Source: an uncultured cyanobacterium (GTDB taxonomy: Bacteria; Cyanobacteriota; Cyanobacteriia; PCC-6307; Cyanobiaceae). Taken from it: 64,000 bases of DNA. Below are positions 52,906 through 60,992 of the stretch, one piece after another (position 1 is the stretch's first letter; each line of letters starts with the position of its first letter). The stretch is from positions 62,001-126,000 of the forward strand of contig CAIJRN010000029.1 in NCBI GenBank assembly GCA_903823115.1, read 5' to 3'. A model generated the notes under the pieces. That model did no database searches, was not told the origin of the DNA, and saw nothing but the letters and a program-made list of their open reading frames with translations. Made by a program: the position numbers and the translations under genes.

Positions 52906-53736
52906 ATGACAGAGACGCGCAGTCCCGGCGGCAACACTGAGAAGGTGGCGCCGGTGCAGCGACGGCTGCTGTTGATCCTGGTGGCTTTCCATCCACCGGA
53001 GTCCCATGTTCAAGCCCTGCACACTTGCCTGGCGGCCCTGCCCCCGGAGATTGGCTATGCCGTGGTGGTCAATGACCATCGTGTCGGCGAACCGGTGGAG
53101 CGGCTGAGGGCCGGCGCCGATCGCTTTCTCACCAGCTCTGAAAATCTTGGCTACGGGCGGGCTGTCAACTGGATGGTGGCTTCCCTAGCCGATCTGCCCC
53201 AGTGGCTCGGGGCCCTCAACACGGACTTGAGCTGGGGGCCTGGCACGTTTGAGACCCTGCTGTCCTGGCTCAATCTCCATCCTGATGTGGTGCTGGCCGT
53301 ACCGGAGATCCAGGATCCCGAAGGCAGGCCCCAGCTCCTCTGCAAGCGGGATCCCAGCCTGCTGGCTCTGCTCAGCCGGCGCTTCCTGCCCAGGAGGCTT
53401 AAACCGCTCTGGCTGCAGCGCTACGACGCCTGTTTTCAGATGGCGGAGCAGGATTTTTCTCACCCGGTTGATGTGCCCTATCTGAGTGGTTGCTGCATGT
53501 TGATTCGCAGTACGGCCTTCAAGGCAGTGGCTGGATTCGATCGGCGCTTCTTTCTCTATCTTGAGGACGCTGACCTCAGTCGCCGTTTGCGGCCCCTGGG
53601 CCGCTGCATTCATCTGCCGGTGGCTGCAGTCCGTCATCACTGGGGTCGTGGCAATCACAAATCGCTCTGGCTCACCATGGTGAACATCCAGAGTGTCTGG
53701 ATCTATTTCAGCCAGTGGGGTTGGCGCTGGTGGTGA
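52906..53736 (+). CDS. Family 2 glycosyltransferase (rhamnosyltransferase-like)
   Basis: 276 residues from the ATG at 52906. The GT-A signature runs LLLILVAFHPPESHVQALHTCLAAL (parts), VVVNDHRVGEP, SENLGYGRAVNWMV, ALNTDLSWG (DxD equivalent), and the acceptor block VPYLSGCCMLIRSTAFKAVAGFDRRFFLYLEDADLSRRL (key residues SGCCMLI, FDRRFFLYLED). RHHWGRGN near the end is typical of WbbL-like dTDP-rhamnose transferases. It probably adds the second or third sugar to the lipid-linked unit started by the preceding gene, 53 bases upstream. The 3' end overlaps the opposing gene by 29 bases. Confidence 0.88.
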   Translation: MTETRSPGGNTEKVAPVQRRLLLILVAFHPPESHVQALHTCLAALPPEIGYAVVVNDHRVGEPVERLRAGADRFLTSSENLGYGRAVNWMVASLADLPQWLGALNTDLSWGPGTFETLLSWLNLHPDVVLAVPEIQDPEGRPQLLCKRDPSLLALLSRRFLPRRLKPLWLQRYDACFQMAEQDFSHPVDVPYLSGCCMLIRSTAFKAVAGFDRRFFLYLEDADLSRRLRPLGRCIHLPVAAVRHHWGRGNHKSLWLTMVNIQSVWIYFSQWGWRWW

Positions 53737-55954
53737 GTGCTTTGCGATAGATTTCGGTGTAGGCCATGCCCATGGCCACGGGATCGAACTTGCGGGCGGC
53801 GATGCAGGCCAGGGCTGTGTGCCGCTCCAGCAGGGAGGGATCATCCAGATAGCGTCTGAGACGATCCGCAAAGGCCTGGGGATTCACCTTGCCATCCTCC
53901 AGGGGGATCACCTGTCCCGCCAGTCCATCGGCAGTGGAGAGCATGGCCCTGATTTCGCCCAGGTCGGAGGCCAGATAGGGACGGCCTGCCCCCAGGCATT
54001 CGAGCAGGGTGAGGGGTTGACTCTCGCCGGGGTAAAAACTGGGAAGAATGCCGAGATCGGCGCAGGCAAAATAGCGGCCTGAGTCTGCCTGGAAGCCGAG
54101 AAAGTGAATGAAGCTGTGGTCAACGATTGGCTGGAGTCGGTTCAATTCCTTGCCGTCGCCAAGGATCAGCAGCTGAATATCAAAGTTACTCTGCTCACGC
54201 GCCAGTTGCACCGCTTCAATCGCTTCTTGCCAGCCTTTCTCGCGGATTCCCCGGCTCACCAGGCAGACAACAAAGGCATCCTTATGGATGCCCAGACTGG
54301 CACGCTCGATGGCCGGTGCCTGCTGCGGATCGATCGCATTGGCGATCTTGGCGGTGATCTCCTGTTTGAGTCCAAGGCGCAGCAGAGCATCGAGATTGCG
54401 ATCCGCCACATAGGTGGCGCTGCTCACCCAGGGCCTCAGCAAGGCGCCAATGCGTTCAATCTCGTCGGTTTCAATCTCGTTGTACATGCCATGGGATGTG
54501 ATCACATGACAGACATCGCAACTTCCGTGCAGGAGTTCACAGATGGTGGTGTCCACCCAGGCGTGGTGGGAGTGAATAAGATCAATGCCGAAGTCATTGA
54601 TGATGGTGCCAAGAGAATCAAGGGCATCCAGCTCAATCAGGGGGATGTCATTGCGTAGCATCCGCCGGACTCCGGGTTGGTTGGGATATTGATGGCAATT
54701 GAGTACTGTTATGCTGAGGCCCAAATGCTTCAGTGTATTGGCTAGTCGAATCGGCAGAATCTCGCCGCCGCCGGCAATCAGCGAGTAGGTTACAATCAGT
54801 AGATTGGGATCGCGTTCGCCCTGACTGGCTTTACCGGGATGCAGTGCCTCGACGCGTTCGAGTAGATCGCTGGGGATGGCGTCATCGTGATGATCAAGCC
54901 AGCGGCGACGCAGTTCGGTTTTGATCGCGTTGCAGATTTCTGTGTCGAGTCGGTAGAGCTTTAAGAGTTGTTCGGCAATGATCAGATGCTCCTCCAGATA
55001 GAGGCGCTGACGGTGCAGGGAAACTGATGTATTCTGGGGATGCTGGCGATAATAGCTGCTTGTTTCTGGTGTGTAGCCAACGAGGCCGCCGCGGGCTACA
55101 TGGAGATAGAAGAGCCAGTCTCCGCAGATTTTCATGTTCAGCCATTGTTGCTCCTGGAGCAAGCGCATGCTCTGGCAGTTCCGGAAGATGCTGGCGCTGA
55201 CATTGGGAATCAGATTGCGTCGGTTCCAGATCTTGAGCGTCAGTTTGTGCGCCGAGCTGACCAGGCTCTCATCCCAGATGCTTGCTTCAAGTTCAGGCAG
55301 ATAGTGTTGCATTGACCAGACATCCTGGCTGCCGCTCTCGTCGACGAAGCGGATCCGGCAAAAGGCCAGCATCATCGCTGGGTTGGCGAAGTTTGGAATC
55401 AGCTTGCCAAGAAAGTCAGGGTCGCAGAAGTCATCACTTTCTGCGATCCACACCAATTCACCATTGGCCAGCTCCAGGCCCCGCCGCCATTGCTGGAAAG
55501 GCGAGCCCGAATTCTGCTCATTGATCACCAGGCGACTTTGCTCTGGATAGCGTGAATGATAATCCCGAAGAATTTGTTGGCTGCCATCGCTCGAAGCATC
55601 GTCGAGGAGGATGACCTCAAAATTGCGATAGCTTTGATCGAAGATGCTGTCCAGTCTTTGGACAAGATAGGCGGCGTGATTGTAGTTGGGAACAATGATG
55701 CTGACCAGGGGCTCAAATGGCTCCGCTGGCCGGTTGATGTCGCTGAGAAAGATGCGAGGAATGGAGGTGAAGCGCCTGCGTCCCGTCAGCAGGCTGAGGG
55801 AAATGGCCTTGCGCCTCAATGTGAAGAACAGGAAGTTGTGCAGCCCCGGCGCTACTGGATAGAGATAGACAAACGAGCCCCGCCGCAGTTTGCGTGCCGC
55901 CTTGCGACCCAGTCTGCTCAGGCCGGCGCTGCTGATCTTCATCTTGCTCTGCAT
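53708..55954 (-). CDS. Two-domain glycosyltransferase (GT2 plus GT4)
   Basis: 748 residues from the ATG at 55952-55954. A basic N-terminus of about 80 residues precedes a GT2 domain (LVSIIVPNYNHAAYL, LLDDASSDGSQ, NSGSPFQQWRRGLELANGELVWIAESDDF, key motif ESDD). After about residue 390 a separate GT4 domain begins (LLIVTYSLIAGGGEILPIRLA) and runs through LVSRGIREKGW, ILGDGKELNRL and the EX7E segment PGESQPLTLLECLGAGRP. So one polypeptide carries two catalytic folds, which would add two sugars in succession. Its composition is clearly more AT-rich than the housekeeping genes, suggesting horizontal origin. It is the last gene of a minus-strand unit with the sulfotransferase and GT31-like genes. 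Confidence 0.9.
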   Translation of the reverse strand: MQSKMKISSAGLSRLGRKAARKLRRGSFVYLYPVAPGLHNFLFFTLRRKAISLSLLTGRRRFTSIPRIFLSDINRPAEPFEPLVSIIVPNYNHAAYLVQRLDSIFDQSYRNFEVILLDDASSDGSQQILRDYHSRYPEQSRLVINEQNSGSPFQQWRRGLELANGELVWIAESDDFCDPDFLGKLIPNFANPAMMLAFCRIRFVDESGSQDVWSMQHYLPELEASIWDESLVSSAHKLTLKIWNRRNLIPNVSASIFRNCQSMRLLQEQQWLNMKICGDWLFYLHVARGGLVGYTPETSSYYRQHPQNTSVSLHRQRLYLEEHLIIAEQLLKLYRLDTEICNAIKTELRRRWLDHHDDAIPSDLLERVEALHPGKASQGERDPNLLIVTYSLIAGGGEILPIRLANTLKHLGLSITVLNCHQYPNQPGVRRMLRNDIPLIELDALDSLGTIINDFGIDLIHSHHAWVDTTICELLHGSCDVCHVITSHGMYNEIETDEIERIGALLRPWVSSATYVADRNLDALLRLGLKQEITAKIANAIDPQQAPAIERASLGIHKDAFVVCLVSRGIREKGWQEAIEAVQLAREQSNFDIQLLILGDGKELNRLQPIVDHSFIHFLGFQADSGRYFACADLGILPSFYPGESQPLTLLECLGAGRPYLASDLGEIRAMLSTADGLAGQVIPLEDGKVNPQAFADRLRRYLDDPSLLERHTALACIAARKFDPVAMGMAYTEIYRKALTTSANPTG

Positions 55955-56069
55955 GGGGTCGCGTCGGGCTTTTGAGCCACAGGCCTGGGAGCTGAGCGCT
56001 CAAGGCTGGCTGGGGCCGCCGCTGACAGGCCAGTCGGCGTTGGCCTGCAGGGGATCAGGCTCAACTGGC

Positions 56070-56933
56070 TCATGCGGCACTGCGGGTGGCCGCAAGCGCC
56101 ACAGCTTCCTGCCGTTGGCCGCAGGGGCCCCAGTGCCATTCCACCCTTTCGGCCCGTTCCAGCACCGGGATGGCATGGGAATGCAGGGTGCCGGGGCAGA
56201 GGGCCTCCAGCAACGGACTGAGATCTGAATCAAGGGTATCCGGCAGGGCATCGGGCCCTTGGCGGCGATAGCCGAAGGTGCCGAAATCCTGGGCGTAGAG
56301 ATGATGGGCCAGTTGCACTTCGGCCTGATCCAGAGCGGTGTCGATCGGCACCGGGATGGGCGCAAGCGGACGATTGCGCAGGGTGGCCTGGGCCACCTGC
56401 CGCATCCGCTCCGGCAGGTTCAACCGGGTGGCGAGGCGCTGGAAATCATCGGCGAGGCTCTCGCAGCGCAACAGCTGATCGACCTTGGCCGTCGCTCCGA
56501 GATGGGTGAACCAGGTCATCGGCAGGGAATGGATGAAGCGGGGGTCGCGCTGGCTGTGACCCAGGGGCAGCTGGCTGTAGTAATGCCGGCGCATGGCCGC
56601 CGTGATGCCGGCTCCGTTGATCACGGCTTCGTCCGCGCGGCAGCGCTGGCGAAAGTATTCATTGGCGGCGGATCCCAGTCGCTCATAGGGATTCCTCACC
56701 GCGGCGATCACCGTGTAGCGATCGAGCCAGGAGTAGGCCGGCCAGTGCACCAGGTCGGCCATCGGCAGGTGGGCCAGGTCGACATAGCGATGCAGGATCG
56801 GGCTGTAGTCGAAATTGAACAGCTCTTCGCTGTTTTCGGGGGAGGCTCCGATCAGCAAGATCTCCCTCAGTTCCTTGCCGGCGCATTTCGGCACATGCAG
56901 GAAGATCAGCTCAAGGTCGTGGCGAATGATCAT
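56070..56933 (-). CDS. Sulfotransferase, family 2 type
   Basis: 287 residues. FLHVPKCAGKELREILL near residue 11 is the PAPS 5'-phosphosulfate loop of the Sulfotransfer_2 family (FxHxPKxAGxxL), and AAVRNPYERLGSAANEYF at about 77-95 is the 3'-phosphate-binding motif (RNPYxRL). The remainder is helical and less conserved-looking. It transfers sulfate from PAPS to a hydroxyl of a sugar, consistent with its position only six bases behind a glycosyltransferase-like gene. The last 40 residues are Ala/Pro-rich and not typical of the family. Predicted cytosolic. Confidence 0.85.
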   Translation of the reverse strand: MIIRHDLELIFLHVPKCAGKELREILLIGASPENSEELFNFDYSPILHRYVDLAHLPMADLVHWPAYSWLDRYTVIAAVRNPYERLGSAANEYFRQRCRADEAVINGAGITAAMRRHYYSQLPLGHSQRDPRFIHSLPMTWFTHLGATAKVDQLLRCESLADDFQRLATRLNLPERMRQVAQATLRNRPLAPIPVPIDTALDQAEVQLAHHLYAQDFGTFGYRRQGPDALPDTLDSDLSPLLEALCPGTLHSHAIPVLERAERVEWHWGPCGQRQEAVALAATRSAA

Positions 56934-56939
56934 GGTTGC

Positions 56940-57998
56940 TCAGCGCAGGTGGTCCGGGACTTGCCATTGCCCCGCATCGATCTCCCGTTGTCGTTCGCTG
57001 CCAATCCCCAGCTCCTCGGGATCTTCAATCCAGTGGAAGTGGGCTGCTCCAGCCTGCAGCAGCATCGAAACGCAGACATCTTCATAGAGCATCGATTCGA
57101 CAAAGCCCCAGCTATGCAGCGCGAAATCGCCCAGCAGGCTCACCGCCTGGCCATTGAGCAGGTAGCCCGTGCCGCCAGACATCCAGCGAGCGGCGCCAAG
57201 AGAGCTGAAGGGGCGGAGATTGGAGCGTGCTGATTTGCCGATATGCCAGGCCCGTTCCAAGTGCAAAGGCGACGGGGTGAAGATCGGGAACCCCGCGGCG
57301 GCGGCTCCATCGGCACCCAGCTTCTCGACCAATCGCCGCAGTGCTGTGGGATCGCGCGGCTGGGCGTCATCGTCCATCTTCAGCAGGGCCGGAGGCGCTG
57401 GCAACAGCGAGAGCACCCAGGCAAGGGTGATCAGCTTGGCCGGCAGTCCTTCGTAGGCATCGTCGGCCGGCAAGCGCAGCAGCCGCTGCTCGGGGCAGAA
57501 CTCGAAGCGCCAGTCGGGCAACTGGCGATCACCGATCACGATCAGCGGTTGACCCCAGCCCGCCGCCGCCCAGGCTGAAAAGGCCGTGAGGCTGGCCTGG
57601 CTGTCGGCCAGCTGCGGCCGGCAACTCACGATCGCCAGCACGGGAGCGCCATCGGCCAGGGTGGCTGCCAGGGCGGCGAGGGGAGCGGCATTCAGGTTGG
57701 CCAGCAGGCGCCTCGCCGAGGCCAGGACCTGTTGATTGAGTGGCACCAGGCTGAGGATGGGCCGCAATCGCTTCAGCAGCTGGATCGGTGGGGCCGAGTG
57801 GCCCAGTTTCCTGCCCAGCTGGACAGCCAGTAGATGGCGCTGAAAGTCCGAGTGCAGGCGTTGGATCGACGCCCGGCGGATTGGCACGTCGCAGTGGTAT
57901 TGAACACCGCATTCCAGTTGCTCTATCACCTCCTGGTGAGGACGCAGCAGGCGCGCTTTGAGCTGCTGAGGGGCGCCCCAGAGGCGGCGAGGATTCAT
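56940..57998 (-). CDS. GT31-like glycosyltransferase
   Basis: 352 residues from the ATG at 57996-57998, which has GGAGG 10 bases upstream (58009-58013), one of the best ribosome-binding sites in the window. The C-terminal half shows the order of motifs of beta-1,3-galactosyltransferase family 31: LKMDDDAQPRD (DxD metal site), RWMSGGTGYLL (acceptor loop) and MLYEDVCVSMLL (EDV). AYEGLPAKLITLAWVLSL lies where the family's Y-x-N-L-T-x-K segment falls. The first 120 residues are helical. GT31 is mainly eukaryotic but has bacterial relatives in surface-glycan loci. It starts the minus-strand unit and diverges from a sulfotransferase. Confidence 0.62.
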   Translation of the reverse strand: MNPRRLWGAPQQLKARLLRPHQEVIEQLECGVQYHCDVPIRRASIQRLHSDFQRHLLAVQLGRKLGHSAPPIQLLKRLRPILSLVPLNQQVLASARRLLANLNAAPLAALAATLADGAPVLAIVSCRPQLADSQASLTAFSAWAAAGWGQPLIVIGDRQLPDWRFEFCPEQRLLRLPADDAYEGLPAKLITLAWVLSLLPAPPALLKMDDDAQPRDPTALRRLVEKLGADGAAAAGFPIFTPSPLHLERAWHIGKSARSNLRPFSSLGAARWMSGGTGYLLNGQAVSLLGDFALHSWGFVESMLYEDVCVSMLLQAGAAHFHWIEDPEELGIGSERQREIDAGQWQVPDHLR

Positions 57999-58069
57999 AG
58001 AGTTTTCACCTCCACCTGCAGAGCTCGATCGTAGGCGGCCACTCGCAGCATGATCAGCTAGACAGCGCC

Positions 58070-58852
58070 ATGGATCGAGCTTTGTCCATCTCCCCTGCGA
58101 CTCCCCGCATACGGCTGCCCGACTTCCTCGGCCTGGGGGTGCAGAAAGGTGGCACGACAACGCTGTATCGCCTGCTGGCCGATCACCCCGAGGTGTTCCT
58201 TCCCGAGCAGAAGGAAGTGCATTATTTCAGCCTTCACTACGCCGAGGGGCCCGACTGGTACGCCGCGCACTACGACGCGGTGGCGCCGGGCCAGCACTGT
58301 GGCGATATCACCCCCTATTACCTGTTCCATCCCGAGGCCCCCGCACGCATCAAGGCGCTGCTGCCAGCGGCCCGACTGATGGTGCTGTTGCGGGATCCCG
58401 TGCAGCGCACGCTGTCCCAGCTGTTCCACTCTCGCCGGCTGGGCCTTGAGCCCCTCGATCTCGAGGCGGCGATCGCGGCGGAGCCGCAGCGGCTGGTGGG
58501 GGCCGAAGCGGTGCTGGCTCGCCCGGATGGCCGCCACGGCTCCCACCAGGAGCACAGCTATCTCAGTCGCAGCCGCTACGAGCAACAGCTGCCCGGCTGG
58601 CAGGCCCTGTTCCCGCCGCAGCAGCTGCTGATCCTGCGCAGTGAGGATCTGTTCAAGGATCCAGCGGGTGTCTGGGAACGGCTGCAGAGCTTCCTGGGGC
58701 TGACGCCGATGGCCTGGGCCGGTGAGCTGCCACGGGCCAATGCCGGCAGCGGCGAGCAGGCCACGGTGCCGCCCCAGCTGCGAGCCTGGCTGCGCGAGCA
58801 GCTGGCCCCCACCTATCGGGCCATGGAGGAGGGCTATGGCATTGGCTGGTGA
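58070..58852 (+). CDS. Sulfotransferase, family 1 type
   Basis: 260 residues. LGLGVQKGGTTTLYRLLADHPEVFLP at about 20-45 carries the PAPS 5'-loop (key residues QKGGTTTL), and VLLRDPVQRTLSQLFHSRR around Arg108 is the 3'-phosphate site. KEVHYFS at about 48-54 is typical of heparan-type or cyanobacterial sugar sulfotransferases. The fold and motifs differ from the second sulfotransferase at 56070, so the locus encodes two distinct sulfation activities. The stop overlaps the start of the FkbM-type methyltransferase by 17 bases, so the two are translationally coupled. The promoter must lie in the 71 bases shared with the divergent GT31-like gene. Confidence 0.9.
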   Translation: MDRALSISPATPRIRLPDFLGLGVQKGGTTTLYRLLADHPEVFLPEQKEVHYFSLHYAEGPDWYAAHYDAVAPGQHCGDITPYYLFHPEAPARIKALLPAARLMVLLRDPVQRTLSQLFHSRRLGLEPLDLEAAIAAEPQRLVGAEAVLARPDGRHGSHQEHSYLSRSRYEQQLPGWQALFPPQQLLILRSEDLFKDPAGVWERLQSFLGLTPMAWAGELPRANAGSGEQATVPPQLRAWLREQLAPTYRAMEEGYGIGW

Positions 58853-59738
58853 TGGCATCGACCCGCTCGGGAACCAGCCGGCCGGGGCCGCGCAGGTGTT
58901 TGACCTGGGCTTCCACCGGGGGGAGGACACGGGCTATTACCTGGCGATCGGCTGCAGGGTGGTGGCGGTGGAGGCCAGCGCCGAGCTGGTGGCGGCGGGC
59001 CGGCAGCGCTTTGCGGTGGCCATCGCGGCCGGGCGCCTGGCGCTGTTGCACGGGGCGGTGGTGGGAGCTGAGCAGCGGGCCGCCAGTCCGGACCTGCTCT
59101 TTTATCCGCACCCGCAACGCAGCGAGTGGGGCAGCGTTGATCTGCGCTGGGTGCGGCGCAATGCCGAGGCCCATGGGCTGCCCCATGCTGAGCCGGTGCG
59201 GGTGCCAGCGCTGGATCTGCCGGAACTGGTGGGACGTTACGGCTGCCCTGACCACCTGAAGATCGACATCGAGGGTGCCGATGAGGCGGTGCTCGCCGAT
59301 CTGGCCCGCCTGGCGCAGCGGCCCACCACGGTGAGCTGGGAAACAGGCAAGGAGGGTCTGGGGGCGGTGCTGGCCCAGCATCGGCGGCTGGCGGCCCTCG
59401 GCTACGGCCGCTTCCGGGTGGTGCAGCAGGCCTATCTCCACTGTCTGCCGCCGGTGTCGTGCCCGGGCGGGGGCCTGTGGCCTTTCGAGGCGGGGTGTTC
59501 AGGTCCGCTGCCCCAGCTGGTCAGCCAGCCCTGGCGCCCGCTGGCCTGGGTGGCCTGGCAGTATCGGCTGCTGTTTCTGGCCTACGGGCTGGTGGGGCCC
59601 CGCTCCTGGTTCCGGGCGGCGGCCCGCCACCCCTCGCCGTGGATCAGCGGCCTGCCGCGGCGGCTGCAGCGCTGGTGTGACCGCAGGCGACTGCCGCTGC
59701 CGGGTTGGGTCGACAGCCATGCCGCCCTGGGCAGCTGA
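58836..59738 (+). CDS. FkbM-family methyltransferase
   Basis: 300 residues from the ATG at 58836, inside the last codons of the sulfotransferase gene. SAM-fold elements: QVFDLGFHRGEDTGYYLAIG (motif I variant), VVAVEASAELV, then the FkbM block RVPALDLPELVGRYGCPDHLKIDIEGADEAVLADL, with the hallmark KIDIEGAD. The last 100 residues (after LHCLPPVS) are aromatic- and Arg-rich and look like a substrate-specific extension. FkbM enzymes O-methylate sugars or polyketides; here a methylated sugar residue is the natural guess. It converges on the GT4 gene with three bases between stops. Confidence 0.88.
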   Translation: MALAGDGIDPLGNQPAGAAQVFDLGFHRGEDTGYYLAIGCRVVAVEASAELVAAGRQRFAVAIAAGRLALLHGAVVGAEQRAASPDLLFYPHPQRSEWGSVDLRWVRRNAEAHGLPHAEPVRVPALDLPELVGRYGCPDHLKIDIEGADEAVLADLARLAQRPTTVSWETGKEGLGAVLAQHRRLAALGYGRFRVVQQAYLHCLPPVSCPGGGLWPFEAGCSGPLPQLVSQPWRPLAWVAWQYRLLFLAYGLVGPRSWFRAAARHPSPWISGLPRRLQRWCDRRRLPLPGWVDSHAALGS

Positions 59739-59741
59739 AGA

Positions 59742-60992
59742 TCAGTTGCCGGCGTTGAGGCCACCGGAAGCCACCAGGGCCATCAGGGCCAATTGCTGTC
59801 TGAGGCAGGCGTCAAGCCCGTAGTGCTGCTGCACATGCTGGCGAGCGGCTGCCCCCAGGGCCTCAGCCCGCGGGCGATCTCGCAGCAGTTCGGCCACCGC
59901 CTGCGCCAGGTCGGCGGGGGAGAAGAAATCCACCAGCAGGCCGTTTTCGCCATCCCGGATCACCTCGCGCACCGGAGCCGTATCGGAGCCCACCACGGCG
60001 CAGCCGCTGCTCATGGCTTCCAGCAGGCTCCAGCTCAGGACAAAGGGATAGGTGAGATAGACATGCACGGCACTGATTCGCAGGAGTTGCAGGAAGGGGC
60101 CGTAGGCCAGGGTGTCGGTGAAATGCACGCGGCTGGGGTCGTAGTGGCCCTCGATTTCCTTGAGGAAAACCTCCTTCCAGCTGCCACTGGGGCATGCGGC
60201 GCCATAGCTGACGCCCTCCTGTTTGCCGACGATCACCACCCGGGCATCGGGGGCCAGTCGCTGCAACTCCGGCAGCGCCCGCAGGAAGCTGTGGCAGCCG
60301 CGATAGGGCTCAAGCCGGCGGTTCACGAAGGTGACCACCGGATCGCCGCGGCGGACCGAGGTGCCGTCGGGCAGCACCAGAGGGGCAACAGCCGCATCGG
60401 GGCAGGCGTGCTGGGTGTCGATGCCCTCGTGGATGACGCTGATCCGCGACTGCCATTGCTGCGGGAAGCTGGAGCGCTGGAACTGCGTGGGGGTGACGCA
60501 CCAGTCGCTGGCCTGCAGATTCAGCAGCAGGTTGGCGGTTTTCATGCGCAGCTTGGCCGTGTCTTGCCAGCTGTCCAATCCCTGCTGCTCCTGGTCGAAA
60601 TTGGAATCGAAGCCGATCGGCTGGTAGTAAAACTCCTGATAGCTCAGCAGGGGAGCCTGCGGCCAGATGTCTTTGATGAAAAGGGCTTCACCCCAGCCAG
60701 GATGGGCACAGATCAAGTCGGGATGGAAGCCTTTTTCGCGCAGGCGATAGGCGACCTTGGCACAGGCTTCGGCGCGAATCACCTTGCTCTCGGTTTCCAT
60801 CACCAGAGGGTGAATCCCTGGGGTGTTACTGCGTTGGACGCCGTAGGGGATGTAGGCGATCTCCGCCGGAATGGAGGCATCGCGGCGGGCCCGGCCGAGA
60901 CCGACGATCTTGTGCTGTCCGGAACCGGCCAGGGCTTTCAGAACCCGAATGTACTGGCCGGGAAAACCTTGGTGGATGAACAGGATATTCAT
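59742..60992 (-). CDS. Family 4 glycosyltransferase
   Basis: 416 residues. MNILFIHQGFPGQYIRVLKAL is the start used by a well-defined GT4 subgroup in cyanobacteria and proteobacteria (HQGFPGQ). DLICAHPGWGEALFIKDIWPQAPLLSYQEFYY (parts) and VTFVNRRLEPYRGCHSFLRALP follow, then KEGVSYG-like and SWSLLEAMSSGCAVVGSDTAPVREVIRDGENGLLV (parts) with the EX7E donor site. A retaining enzyme acting on the cytosolic side is expected. It follows the other GT4 gene with a four-base ATGA overlap. Confidence 0.91.
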   Translation of the reverse strand: MNILFIHQGFPGQYIRVLKALAGSGQHKIVGLGRARRDASIPAEIAYIPYGVQRSNTPGIHPLVMETESKVIRAEACAKVAYRLREKGFHPDLICAHPGWGEALFIKDIWPQAPLLSYQEFYYQPIGFDSNFDQEQQGLDSWQDTAKLRMKTANLLLNLQASDWCVTPTQFQRSSFPQQWQSRISVIHEGIDTQHACPDAAVAPLVLPDGTSVRRGDPVVTFVNRRLEPYRGCHSFLRALPELQRLAPDARVVIVGKQEGVSYGAACPSGSWKEVFLKEIEGHYDPSRVHFTDTLAYGPFLQLLRISAVHVYLTYPFVLSWSLLEAMSSGCAVVGSDTAPVREVIRDGENGLLVDFFSPADLAQAVAELLRDRPRAEALGAAARQHVQQHYGLDACLRQQLALMALVASGGLNAGN

